Of a stretch of 46,293 nt of DNA, positions 9,230 through 18,391 are shown one piece after another (positions within the stretch are counted from its first letter, which is position 1; each line of letters begins with the position of its first letter). The notes beneath the pieces are model-generated. The model ran no database searches. It was not told where the DNA came from and saw only the letters and a list, made by a program, of their open reading frames with translations. A program made the position numbers and the translations under genes. This DNA is from Nitrospiraceae bacterium (GTDB lineage Bacteria > Nitrospirota > Nitrospiria > Nitrospirales > Nitrospiraceae), in the NCBI GenBank assembly GCA_013140715.1, contig JABFSG010000030.1, positions 1-46,293 on the forward strand, given 5' to 3'.

Positions 9230-10225
9230 CTACCCTTGCCCACCGGACGAATAGACCAGCGCCTGCTCGCTCGACTGAGGCCCACGCCACAAACGACGAA
9301 TTGTGGTCAAACAACTCTGTATCCGTCGGCGACGTTGCTCCACCGATGCGCACCCCATCGACTGCATCAATCGCCATCCAGTGCCCGCTGCGATCCATCC
9401 TTTCATAAGCCGCCGCTTGACTGGAGAAAAATGTTTCTCGATGTAATGGATACGGCTAAACTCCCACACGAGCTGCAGGCGATCACGATCACGCCCGCTA
9501 CTGCGGCCGATCAAGTGTACGATTCCAACCTCAGCCAGATGATGCACACGATACCCCTGCCGGCGCAGACGCTGACACAAATCGACATCTTCAAAGTACA
9601 TAAAGAATCCTTCGTCCAATCCTCCCAACTCTTGCAACAGCAATCGTCGGAGCATCAAGCAGGCCCCATTCGCCCAATCGACGTCTTGGGATTGCATGCA
9701 ATCGACTGCCTGCGTTGCCGCTGCCGCCGCCTGCATGGAAGGAGCTATTCGTTGGAACAAGGCCGAATAAAATAGGTGATCGCGAATTGAGGGAAAGGGA
9801 AAACAGGTTTGGTTCAGGTGTCCATCTCCCGTCCACTGCTTGCAACTCACCGCGCCGACGTCTGGATGATCGTCTACGTACGCGACCATCGTCGCAAGTG
9901 CCTGATCCCTGATAACGGTGTCGCTGTTTAGCAACAGTATGTGCCGGCCACGGCTTACAGCCAGGGCCTGATTCACTGCCTTGGCAAATCCCCGATTATC
10001 CGAATTCTCAATGACTCTCATGGCAGGATAGGCTTTTTTCAGCGAGGCTACAGTCCCGTCCCGCGAATCGTTGTCAACGACGATCACTTCATAGCCAATG
10101 GTCGTCGTATGGGTCTGCACCGAGCTCAAACAATCCAACAGAATCTCCTTGGTGTTGTAACTTACAATCACGATCGACAGATCGACCGATGAATCGACGA
10201 CGGTGTGTATGGTCGCCGATGTCAC
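9230..10225 (-). CDS. GT2 glycosyltransferase (rhamnosyltransferase-like)
   Basis: The product is 331 residues with a GT-A fold of family 2. It has VDLSIVIVSYNT at the N-terminus, VIVVDNDSRDGT, the GFAKAVNQAL segment and a metal-binding DTV-type motif in LLNSDTVI. Later CLMLRR and the acceptor-side block GGLDEGFFMYFEDVDLC match the WbbL-like group of rhamnosyl- and other deoxysugar transferases. The start is GTG and overlaps the upstream methyltransferase stop as GTGA, with GGAG about a dozen bases before it. It acts at the cytoplasmic face in building the EPS repeat. Confidence 0.9.
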   Translation of the reverse strand: MTSATIHTVVDSSVDLSIVIVSYNTKEILLDCLSSVQTHTTTIGYEVIVVDNDSRDGTVASLKKAYPAMRVIENSDNRGFAKAVNQALAVSRGRHILLLNSDTVIRDQALATMVAYVDDHPDVGAVSCKQWTGDGHLNQTCFPFPSIRDHLFYSALFQRIAPSMQAAAAATQAVDCMQSQDVDWANGACLMLRRLLLQELGGLDEGFFMYFEDVDLCQRLRRQGYRVHHLAEVGIVHLIGRSSGRDRDRLQLVWEFSRIHYIEKHFSPVKRRLMKGWIAAGTGWRLMQSMGCASVEQRRRRIQSCLTTIRRLWRGPQSSEQALVYSSGGQG

Positions 10226-10968
10226 GGCTCAAACTCCGCTACCACGATCTGCCGATAACAGGTCCCCACGTTGAGCCACCGCCGCACATGGACCAACAAA
10301 ACCGCCGCTCGGTGAAATGCATAGCTTACAGGGTCCGTTCTCATCCACAAGCGAAGTAAGAGACGATGAACCAGGACGTTCACATTCGGCTGAGCGTAGA
10401 GATGGACTCGCCTTCCGCTCCCTTGTGCAACCGCCTGCATCGCGTCGAGTATCCCCTCCAGTCTCGGAAGCCCATTGACCAGGTGCTCGTCCAGAAACGG
10501 AAACGATTCTCCCTTGTGCAATCGATACTCATGCTGCAGTTGTCGATCTAAGGCCTCCGCTTCTCGTCCCATAGGACAGCCAAGATAGACCCTGCTCCGA
10601 GTCACCCGCATTAATTCAGCGAGGAACCGATTCCGGTCGGATGCCTCGATATGTTCGAGCGTATCCATACAGACAGCATATTCGAAGGCCATCGTCTGAA
10701 ACGGAAGCGCTTGACCCATCGCAACGACGGGAGCCACGAGCGGCGAGCGTGCGATCCTCAACGTACAATCGACCCCGACGACCGGAACTGGGAGATACGT
10801 TGTCAGACCGGATCGATTGATGCCGACTTCTAAAATGGCTCCGCAAGGTTTCTGCGCGCGAATCATCTCCGCCACCGGCAGATAGCGCAAGGCAATTTCA
10901 GGCACCCAGTCAGGATAGCGACCATTCCACCACGCTTTCATCAGATGCAACATGGACCTCCTCGACAT
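10222..10968 (-). CDS. SAM-dependent methyltransferase-like protein
   Basis: This protein of about 248 residues has a methyltransferase-11-like core: ILEVGINRSGLTTYL (motif I without the full GxGxG), VVGVDCTLRIA and FEYAVCMDTLEHIEASD. The last block and the sequence TRSRVYLGCPMG are found in class I methyltransferases next to EPS genes. The ATG at 10968 follows a GTG at 10971; both overlap the flippase stop. Binding of SAM is likely but the weak motif I leaves room for a non-catalytic role. It is the first of four methyltransferase genes in the direction of transcription. Confidence 0.75.
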   Translation of the reverse strand: MSRRSMLHLMKAWWNGRYPDWVPEIALRYLPVAEMIRAQKPCGAILEVGINRSGLTTYLPVPVVGVDCTLRIARSPLVAPVVAMGQALPFQTMAFEYAVCMDTLEHIEASDRNRFLAELMRVTRSRVYLGCPMGREAEALDRQLQHEYRLHKGESFPFLDEHLVNGLPRLEGILDAMQAVAQGSGRRVHLYAQPNVNVLVHRLLLRLWMRTDPVSYAFHRAAVLLVHVRRWLNVGTCYRQIVVAEFEP

Positions 10969-12464
10969 CACCGTTGGTCCCAGAGCAGTTTCAACCGCGG
11001 AACCTCCACCAGCCAGAGATAGCAGCTATAGGTTCCAATCCCTCCCAAGCAGGCAGAAACCAGCCCCCAGGATGTTAGCGGCGTTGTAGATGATTCCGAC
11101 AGCAGCAGAATAATTCCGGCAAGGAGGCCTGCAAGGAGAGAACCTCTTCCAATAGACCAAAATGCAGCCCTCGACGCCGATCCGATGAGGGTTCTGGTCC
11201 CTATGCTTTGCAACAGCACTCCGACGACGTAACTGACGACCAGCGCAGTCGCAGCGCCGGTGAGACCGTAACCTATAGTCAACGGCACAATGACCAAGGC
11301 ATAGAAGACAAACTGGGCTCCCCAACTCTTCATTTGGAGATCGGGCCGATTCGCCCCATAATGCAACGCAGTCATCACGCTCGAATACCCTGCGCAGACG
11401 GCATACACACAGAGCAATCTCAATGGGTCGACAATGTCGAGCCATTGAGAGCCAAACGCCAGCGGCACAATGACTGGAGCGAGTACGGCAATGCTAGCCG
11501 ACAGCGGAATGAAGATCAGTCCAACCAGACCCATTTGCAATTCGAACACACGGGCAACACCTAGTCGATCTCCTCGAAGCAACGCATAGGTAGGCATACT
11601 GATCTGATGAATCAACACTGTAGCCCGCACACCCAACAACAGAGGAATGGCCAGCGCAATCTGATAGAAACCCAACGCCTCTTGCCCGAGTATGCGACCG
11701 ATGACCAGTTCTCCCCCACTCATGACGCCAAAGATACAGAGCGTCGTGAGATTCACTTGTTTTCCATAATGCATAAAATAATTGCGCGCAGGGCGATCGA
11801 GCGACAGGCGTGGCCGGAACGGCGCTACCCAGAATGACAGCAGGCTGCCGACACACATCCCTAGCATCTGCCCCAGCAACAACGCCCATACGTTGCGAAA
11901 CCACAACGCAAGCGTAATGACCGTGCCGGCCTCAATCACGCGTCGAACGAGCTCCAGGGTGACCCGACGCCGCAGATCCAAGTTTTTCAGAACGATGGCC
12001 ATCGCAGGACTCTGTAGCCCCTGCAGCACGAGTAACCAAGCATGCACCCGTAACAACGACGCCAGTTGGGGCATCTGCATGGCTTGGCCAATCATTTCGG
12101 CCGCTGCCCAAAGACAGGCTGCCATGGCGGCTCCCCGCACAAGGGCTATAGTCCATGCGACTGACAAATCCTCACGATCGACCTTAGCTTTGGCAATCAA
12201 AGCCGCTTCCAGGCCAACCTCACTGATTGTCATGAATGCGAGAACGATAGTGGCCGATGCAGCCATCACGCCGAAATCGGCAGGAGTGAGCAAGCGCGCT
12301 ACCACCATGAGCTGGATGGCCGCGACGATTTTATCCAAGACAAACCCAGCCCCGGCCCATCCACCAGCCTGCAGAATCCTGCGGCGAAGACGAAACGGGG
12401 CTGGCCCTACCCTCTCCACTTCGGCTAGGGGTTCTGCCATTACCATGTCACGACTGGTTATCAT
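10968..12464 (-). CDS. Wzx-like oligosaccharide flippase (MOP superfamily)
   Basis: The product is 498 residues from the ATG at 12464. It has about twelve to fourteen membrane spans and the N-terminal block GAGFVLDKIVAAIQLMVVARLLTPADFGVM in two halves, a signature of polysaccharide_synt flippases. It would carry the lipid-linked EPS repeat across the inner membrane before polymerisation. The open frame extends to 12500, but that overlaps the upstream GT4; the chosen start sits 5 bp after that gene's TAA. No clear ribosome-binding sequence is seen, so coupled translation is likely. It lies among transferases, which fits a Wzx/Wzy route. Confidence 0.88.
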   Translation of the reverse strand: MITSRDMVMAEPLAEVERVGPAPFRLRRRILQAGGWAGAGFVLDKIVAAIQLMVVARLLTPADFGVMAASATIVLAFMTISEVGLEAALIAKAKVDREDLSVAWTIALVRGAAMAACLWAAAEMIGQAMQMPQLASLLRVHAWLLVLQGLQSPAMAIVLKNLDLRRRVTLELVRRVIEAGTVITLALWFRNVWALLLGQMLGMCVGSLLSFWVAPFRPRLSLDRPARNYFMHYGKQVNLTTLCIFGVMSGGELVIGRILGQEALGFYQIALAIPLLLGVRATVLIHQISMPTYALLRGDRLGVARVFELQMGLVGLIFIPLSASIAVLAPVIVPLAFGSQWLDIVDPLRLLCVYAVCAGYSSVMTALHYGANRPDLQMKSWGAQFVFYALVIVPLTIGYGLTGAATALVVSYVVGVLLQSIGTRTLIGSASRAAFWSIGRGSLLAGLLAGIILLLSESSTTPLTSWGLVSACLGGIGTYSCYLWLVEVPRLKLLWDQR

Positions 12465-12469
12465 ATTGT

Positions 12470-13648
12470 TTATCGTGTCGCGGCGAGTGCCGCACTGCAC
12501 ACCTGTTCCAGGTGCTGGGCCCGTGCATCCCAGGTATGGGCTTGGATCACCGCCGTCCGGCCTCGTTGGCCCATTTTCATTCGCTCATCGGGAGCTTCAA
12601 GAAGACGAATCAACTGCTCGGCCAAGTCCTGTGCATTGTCTGGCTCCACCGCGATCCCACAACCGATGGCCTCCACCGTTTCTCCATACCCTGGTCCGGC
12701 TGTCGTGATGACGGGGCGGGCACAGGACAGGTATTCCCACAACTTCATGGAATCACCGGGATATGACCGTGTCTTCCGATGCAACACAACACATACATCG
12801 CAGGCCGCAATCCAGGTCGGTACCTGGGTCCAATCGGCTCGCCCGACAAAGCGAACGATATCCGCCAGTCCTCGTTGCTGCACCAGCAATTCGAGCGCTT
12901 GTTTCGTTTGCCCCTCTCCCACCAGTAAAAACGTGGCAGTGGGAACCTTAGCGCGAACGAACGGCGCGGCATCCATCAATGTTTCCAACCCATGCCAGGG
13001 GAAAAATCCACCGACAAATCCAATATAGGGACCCTTGACTGCAAGCCCCAACTCTTTCCTGGCAGTCTCATGAGGTTGAGGATGGAAGCGAGCCCCATCG
13101 ACCCCATTGCGAACCACGTGACAACTCTCCTCTGGGATCCCACAGGAATCCTGCATCTGTATCACTATTTCGCGGCAGATACTCACCACCGCCTGCACCC
13201 GCCGCACAGCTATCTTCAACACCGTGCGAAGTGCCCACCGTACAAATGGGAGCCGCCAGACTCCTTGTACCTCTTCCTCCGGCAAACCATTGACGAACAG
13301 CACACTTGCGCAGGCATGGTTGGATAGAACGAACAACGGGGCGATCTGCCCTGGAGAATCGAACCACAGCAGCACATCCGGTCTCCAGCCCTCCAGCTCC
13401 TGCCGCAACGCATTCCAGGAAGCAATCAGAAACGAGAAGGGCCGGAGGCCAGCTATCCGCAACACAGACACAGGCCTGAACGATAACGAAGCAAATTCTT
13501 GGGCGAGTTGATGGCCTTGGGCAGGCTGCGGTGCCACAATTCTGATGGTATGGGCACGGAACGAAAGAGCCTTGGCAAATTCAAGCACTTGCCTGGCTCC
13601 GCCTGCGGCAATACTCAGGTCTTCATCACAGAATACGAGGATGCGCAT
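12470..13648 (-). CDS. GT4 glycosyltransferase
   Basis: The 392-residue protein starts MRILVFCDEDL, followed by GGARQVLEFAKAL, typical of GT4 enzymes. The donor half has FVGGFFPWHGLETLM, LLVGEGQTK, and a region KLWEYLSCARPVITT in place of the longer E-x7-E. The last is seen in GT4 enzymes that share the WecA-linked neighbourhood. The ATG at 13648 has GAAGG upstream and overlaps the previous gene by 23 bases; the ORF could extend to 13675 but that part reads as arginine-rich filler. Role: EPS repeat assembly at the inner face of the membrane. Confidence 0.88.
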   Translation of the reverse strand: MRILVFCDEDLSIAAGGARQVLEFAKALSFRAHTIRIVAPQPAQGHQLAQEFASLSFRPVSVLRIAGLRPFSFLIASWNALRQELEGWRPDVLLWFDSPGQIAPLFVLSNHACASVLFVNGLPEEEVQGVWRLPFVRWALRTVLKIAVRRVQAVVSICREIVIQMQDSCGIPEESCHVVRNGVDGARFHPQPHETARKELGLAVKGPYIGFVGGFFPWHGLETLMDAAPFVRAKVPTATFLLVGEGQTKQALELLVQQRGLADIVRFVGRADWTQVPTWIAACDVCVVLHRKTRSYPGDSMKLWEYLSCARPVITTAGPGYGETVEAIGCGIAVEPDNAQDLAEQLIRLLEAPDERMKMGQRGRTAVIQAHTWDARAQHLEQVCSAALAATR

Positions 13649-14813
13649 GGTGTATCGACGCCTTCTCGGTGGCAAGCCAACTTCTCAAGCGTTTACTGAG
13701 ATCGACCCAGTTAAACCCCTGCTGAACAAATCTCCTACCATCGATCGCCATACGGGCCTGTCGGTTCGGATCTTTTAATAGTGCGAGCATAACTTGAGCC
13801 AACGAGACCGGATCGTCCGGCGGAACAAAAGTCACTCCGGCCTCTTGAGCAAAAATGGCGGAAACAGAGGGAATCGCGCTGGCGATCACTGGCTTACCGC
13901 AGGCAAGGTAATCAAAGATTTTGACCGGAGACGTCTCGCCACGGTCCCCACGGAACGGTGCTACGCACAGTGTCATCGCACCGATCCACGCGGGAACCTC
14001 CTGATACGGAATCCGACCGGCCCAAGTGATATAAGGAGTCAGATCCAGACGATGTGCCTGTTGCTTCAACTCCGGTGCAGCCTCTCCATCGCCAACCAAG
14101 AGTAGGTGCACAGATGGCATAGTGCGCCTAACGATAGCCACCGCTTCTAACAAACATTGCAATCCTTGATAGCGGTAGAAACTTCCGACAAAACCGATAT
14201 AGTCCTGCACGAAATCCACACCAACTCGACGACGACAGGTCGCGACGTCTTGCGGAGTAAACAAACCGGTATCCGTTCCACTCGGTAATACGGAAACGCG
14301 CTCAGCGGCAACCCGATAACGCCGAACGACAAGATCGCGTAATCCATCCGTCAAAACGACTACACGATCACAACGGCTGAGCGCAAACGAGACCAGCCAG
14401 TGCTTCAATCTCCTCTTAATGGTGCGATCAGACTCTGACCAATCAGGCACCGGCTCTCCGTTTACTTCACAGACACATTGCGCGCCGACGAGTCTCGCAA
14501 ACAGCAACGGGTGGGGACTGTCCATCCATCGGTAATAGACGACATCCGGTTTCGATCGCCAGGCGCGCACGAACCCGACAAGGCAGGATAGAATCGCGTA
14601 GGAAATCGGACGCAACACCGGCCAAGGAACGAGTGGAATCGGCGCGGTCGAAAATCCCCGCTGAAGCAGTGCGGAGCGATACCGTGGAGGAAGGACTGTT
14701 ACACTATCACCTCGCTCGACAAGCTGGCGCGCCAATGTCCACAGGCGAACAAGCCCTACTGGGTCGGATGGCGCATCTGGCTCATACCAATAACAGAAGA
14801 GGAACCACCTCAT
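13626..14813 (-). CDS. GT4 glycosyltransferase
   Basis: From the ATG at 14813 the product is 395 residues. It starts MRWFLFCYWYEPDAPSDP and has LWTLARQLVERGDSV. The donor half contains IGFVGSFYRYQGLQCLLEA, LLVGDGEAAPEL and KIFDYLACGKPVIAS. It is a near relative in layout to the downstream GT4 at 12470-13648, so the two may come from a duplication. The start overlaps the Wzy-like gene stop as ATGA. An upstream open extension to 15041 lies inside that gene and was not accepted. Sugar specificity is not visible. Confidence 0.87.
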   Translation of the reverse strand: MRWFLFCYWYEPDAPSDPVGLVRLWTLARQLVERGDSVTVLPPRYRSALLQRGFSTAPIPLVPWPVLRPISYAILSCLVGFVRAWRSKPDVVYYRWMDSPHPLLFARLVGAQCVCEVNGEPVPDWSESDRTIKRRLKHWLVSFALSRCDRVVVLTDGLRDLVVRRYRVAAERVSVLPSGTDTGLFTPQDVATCRRRVGVDFVQDYIGFVGSFYRYQGLQCLLEAVAIVRRTMPSVHLLLVGDGEAAPELKQQAHRLDLTPYITWAGRIPYQEVPAWIGAMTLCVAPFRGDRGETSPVKIFDYLACGKPVIASAIPSVSAIFAQEAGVTFVPPDDPVSLAQVMLALLKDPNRQARMAIDGRRFVQQGFNWVDLSKRLRSWLATEKASIHHAHPRIL

Positions 14814-16192
14814 ACGAGCGCTCTTTGAGAAGTTAGGTCCTTCTGCTCCGACGACAAGCGCGGCAAGATCATGACGAGCCCGGCGCACAGCCAGAAGGGC
14901 TCCATGATACGGATAATGATAAAGGTATTGGCACCGATGCCATGAGCAAGCATGGCTACCATGCCGAGCAACAATCCATGAGCCAAACCCTTGCAGAATG
15001 GATCCTGTTCGGCCAGAAAGGTCTCGCGCGCCCGGCGCCACAAGCGAAAAATCAAGAAGGCAAAGGCAGCGAGCCCGGCGAGGCCCGTTTCGCCGAGAAT
15101 CTTGACGTATTGGGCATCCGCCCAGGCATAGCCCGTGACACCACGGCCGAGCACAGGACTATGAAGCCAATCTTTCAGCACATACTGCCAGGAACGCAGT
15201 CTTTCTGTGGTGGAGAGGTCCAACCCAACTCGTCCCACCGTGATCTCACCCCCGTATTGGCGCCCGAAAAACGTCTCGTTGACCCGATTCTTCACATTAT
15301 CCGGTGCGGCAAACGGAAGCATGACTACAAGAAGGATGATAATTGCGAGCACACCGGGTCGCCGCCATTGTGTCGCGGCGACAGCCAGCATCAAGACACC
15401 CGCAGCCAGATAGGACGAGCGGGAGAGCGTGGCCATAAGCGCCAACCCCATGAACCCCATCAGGAGAGCGAGGCCGACTCTCACCGGTCCGGACTTCAAA
15501 TGGAGAAAAAGGCCCATGACGATCGCCAAAATAAAAACCAGATACCCACCGAGAGTATTGGGCTCGCCACTCTCCCCTTCAAACGGGGCACTCGCCCGTT
15601 GTCCACTTGGAATCTGCGCGATCGCATAGATGCTAATCACAAAACAGACCGCTAATAACGCCGTTACCAGGCTAACGACTTGCCGCTTGGTCGACACATG
15701 ATTGACCACCATAAAGAAGACAAAGAAGTATTCAAAATACTTCATGATGAAAAAGAACCCCGTCAGCGGACGGACACGACCTGCGATGACACCGATCAGT
15801 GTCGCGAGCACACAGGCCAACATGTAATAGACAATGGGGCGATTGATCGGGGTGTCGCGGATGAGGGCCAGATCGCGGTAGATGATCGTCTTGGCCAGCC
15901 AACTGAATCCGATGATCACGAGCAAGAGATCGTCTACTCGTAACGAGAGGTCTCGCGCGCCGACGCCTCTCCCCTCTACCCGCCCTACAGCAATTTCTGG
16001 AGAGAGCAGCATGGAACCAATCAACAGGAAAAGCGAAGCCGGCACAGAGGTAAAAGCCACCAACACAATCAGAAAACCGAGGACGACCTGTATGCCGATC
16101 ATCGGGGTCGTCAGTGTGAGGCCGAGTGCAAGCACAACGGCTAACACCGAAACGATAACGGCATCTTGGGGTTTCACCATCGAGGCATGCAT
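14810..16192 (-). CDS. Wzy/WaaL-like polymerase or O-antigen ligase
   Basis: The protein is 460 residues with roughly ten to twelve membrane spans. The mid-part SGEPNTLGGYLVFILA and the long external loop before WQYVLKDWLHSPVLGRG fit the O-antigen ligase/Wzy domain family. These enzymes act in the periplasm, joining repeats or moving the polymer to an acceptor. Its place between the Wzc-type co-polymerase and the first transferase suggests the EPS polymerase. AGGAG lies about eleven bases before the ATG. I cannot separate polymerase from ligase on sequence alone. Confidence 0.82.
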   Translation of the reverse strand: MHASMVKPQDAVIVSVLAVVLALGLTLTTPMIGIQVVLGFLIVLVAFTSVPASLFLLIGSMLLSPEIAVGRVEGRGVGARDLSLRVDDLLLVIIGFSWLAKTIIYRDLALIRDTPINRPIVYYMLACVLATLIGVIAGRVRPLTGFFFIMKYFEYFFVFFMVVNHVSTKRQVVSLVTALLAVCFVISIYAIAQIPSGQRASAPFEGESGEPNTLGGYLVFILAIVMGLFLHLKSGPVRVGLALLMGFMGLALMATLSRSSYLAAGVLMLAVAATQWRRPGVLAIIILLVVMLPFAAPDNVKNRVNETFFGRQYGGEITVGRVGLDLSTTERLRSWQYVLKDWLHSPVLGRGVTGYAWADAQYVKILGETGLAGLAAFAFLIFRLWRRARETFLAEQDPFCKGLAHGLLLGMVAMLAHGIGANTFIIIRIMEPFWLCAGLVMILPRLSSEQKDLTSQRALV

Positions 16193-16216
16193 GGGATATC
16201 TGCTCCTACTGACGCC

Positions 16217-18355
16217 TCAGCGGTACTCGTAGCGATAGACACCGGAGTCAGATGCGACTTCGGATTTCACATTGGTCAACACGATACCCATCACATTGGC
16301 CTGCGCATGGTCCAGGAGGAACTTCGCCCGCTTGAGAGCGTTTCGACCGATCCGCCCGACTTGATAGACCACAATCGTTCCATCGACGCGTGAGCTGAAT
16401 GCCACCGCATCCGTGACAGGCAGGATGGGAGGAGTATCGAAGAGCACGAGGTCGTATTCCTCATTCATTTCATTCACAAGTGTCTTGATCTTATTCATGT
16501 TGAGAAACTCGTTCGGATTACCCACCGCGGACCCACTGGTCAGAATATGTAGGTTGTCCAATCCTGGCGTGCTCATGACCCGGTCCACCCCCATCGGCCC
16601 GAGCATCAAATCCGTGGCGGACCGCACGTGGCTGCGCCAGGAGGTGCTGCCTACCAGCGCATCCGCCAGACCAGGGACCCGATCGAGACCCAGTCGCTGA
16701 TGTACGATCGGCCTGCGAAGGTCTGCGTCGACGAGTAACACTCTCTGTCCTTCTTGGGCGAGGGTAATCGCCAGATTGGTGACACAGGTGCTCTTGCCTT
16801 CCCCAAGGCCCGCGCTGGTGAAGAGGATAGATTTGACTTTCCGATCCATACTGGCGAATTGAATATTCGTCCGCAGCGAACGCAGACTCTCGGACAGAGG
16901 CGATTTCGGATCGATCAGGCAAATGAGCTTCGAGAAATTCTCTATGGTCGATGCAGGAGTATGGGCTGGGAGCGCCGCTCGGGCTGCCTCTTCCATCTCC
17001 TTTACGTCGAACTGCGGGATGACGCCAAGAACCGGCGCCTTGAGAAACTCCTCAACCCCCTCGATGGTACCGATCGACGTATCGAATGATTCACGCGCAA
17101 ATGCTAAGACGATCCCAAGAAAGACTCCCATGAGAGCGCCAACCATCAGATTCATTTCCGTCGCCGGCGCATTCATCGGTGCGTTGGGCACAATGGCCGG
17201 CGCCACGATCGTGACCTCCTCAATTTGCTCCGCGCTTTTGATTTGAAGTTCTTGATGCTTGCCCTTCAATGTCGCCAACAAGTCTGCGTTAACTTTGACC
17301 TCACGTTCGAGCCGGCTCATCTGAATCGCCGCTCGTGGGAACTGTAGATATCGACTACGATAACGGTCGCGCTGATCCGAAAGTGTCGCTTCCCTGTCCT
17401 GCATGGTCTTGAGCTTGGCCCGAAGTTCGAGAACCATCTCCGCCCTAACATTGTCGATCTTCTTCTGCTGCTCTCGAACTAACGGATGGTCCGCTGTGTA
17501 GTTGATCTCAAGATTGTGCCGTTCCTGGATGAGATCGAGAAGGCGTTGGTTCAGGATCGTGAGCAGCGCGCTCTGCTCCTCTGTGAAGATCCGGCCGGTC
17601 TGGTTCCCCAGCACCGCTTCTGTCCGATTGAGCACCGCGATCTGCCGTTCCCCTTCCGCCCGCTTTCGCATGACTTCATTAAGCTGCTCTTCCAGCTTGG
17701 TAAACGTCTCCAGCGCGGCCCGGGCTTCATCAGTCAAAAAGACCTGCCCTTCCCGTTCCCTAAACACCCTTAGCGCTTCTTCCGCATTGTTTAACTGTTT
17801 TTCAAGCCCAGCCAGCTGTTCCTCGACGAACCGTCGCGACTCCATGACGAGACGGTTCCTGGTCATGATATTTTCAAGCCGATAGGCATTGGCGACAGAA
17901 TTGGCCGTCTTCTCAGCCATCTCAGGCTGATCCGAAGTGGCAGTAATGCGGATGATGTTCGTATCTCCTTCCCGCTGCGTCTTAATTTCCTGACCGAGGT
18001 TATAGACCGTGTTGAGGTAAGCGGCCGATCGCTTTTCGTCCTGCGCCACATTTGTTGGTACGCGGCCTAACTCCACCGCCACCCGCTCCATGACGGGGAA
18101 GCCCCGGATAAACTCGGTTTGAGAGTTAAGGTCGTTGGCGTTGGAGAAGGACATCGTCTCGATCAATTGTTGGGCCACCGTGCTCGTTCGGTCGAACTTC
18201 ACCCTGGCAGACGCTTCATACAATGGGCTCGGCTTGAACATCTCCGTGAAGAGGAATGTGAACAACACCACGAGCACTGCCGCCAGCAGAATGAGATACT
18301 TCCGCTTCTTTATAATCAGCCAATAATCGATGACATTGAGTTCGTATTGGGCCAT
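16217..18355 (-). CDS. Wzc-type polysaccharide co-polymerase with tyrosine autokinase domain
   Basis: This 712-residue protein fuses a Wzz chain-length domain to a BY-kinase. A first membrane span lies at about residues 20-36, a long charged coiled-coil region at about 170-380 faces the periplasm, and a second span lies at about 402-420. The kinase has Walker A AGLGEGKS (515-522), A' LLVDADLR (540-547) and Walker B LVLFDTPP (636-643). The C-terminus ends YRYEYR, a short tyrosine cluster for autophosphorylation. Cycles of phosphorylation set polymer length together with the Wza pore. It lies 36 bp after wza. Confidence 0.93.
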   Translation of the reverse strand: MAQYELNVIDYWLIIKKRKYLILLAAVLVVLFTFLFTEMFKPSPLYEASARVKFDRTSTVAQQLIETMSFSNANDLNSQTEFIRGFPVMERVAVELGRVPTNVAQDEKRSAAYLNTVYNLGQEIKTQREGDTNIIRITATSDQPEMAEKTANSVANAYRLENIMTRNRLVMESRRFVEEQLAGLEKQLNNAEEALRVFREREGQVFLTDEARAALETFTKLEEQLNEVMRKRAEGERQIAVLNRTEAVLGNQTGRIFTEEQSALLTILNQRLLDLIQERHNLEINYTADHPLVREQQKKIDNVRAEMVLELRAKLKTMQDREATLSDQRDRYRSRYLQFPRAAIQMSRLEREVKVNADLLATLKGKHQELQIKSAEQIEEVTIVAPAIVPNAPMNAPATEMNLMVGALMGVFLGIVLAFARESFDTSIGTIEGVEEFLKAPVLGVIPQFDVKEMEEAARAALPAHTPASTIENFSKLICLIDPKSPLSESLRSLRTNIQFASMDRKVKSILFTSAGLGEGKSTCVTNLAITLAQEGQRVLLVDADLRRPIVHQRLGLDRVPGLADALVGSTSWRSHVRSATDLMLGPMGVDRVMSTPGLDNLHILTSGSAVGNPNEFLNMNKIKTLVNEMNEEYDLVLFDTPPILPVTDAVAFSSRVDGTIVVYQVGRIGRNALKRAKFLLDHAQANVMGIVLTNVKSEVASDSGVYRYEYR

Positions 18356-18391
18356 AGGATCAGAGTCCTTCTCGCACTTCGATTACAACTA

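Noticed and set aside
9173..9775. A 200-codon plus-strand frame
   Set aside because: It is antisense to the GT2 gene, and lacks a plausible ribosome-binding site or domain.
11782..12708. A 308-codon plus-strand open frame
   Set aside because: It lies antisense to the flippase and the GT4 gene. The translation is Arg/Ser/Thr-rich, as expected from the reverse of membrane-protein codons.
14942..15655. A 237-codon plus-strand frame
   Set aside because: It is antisense to the Wzy-like gene. The composition is a shadow of membrane spans read backwards.
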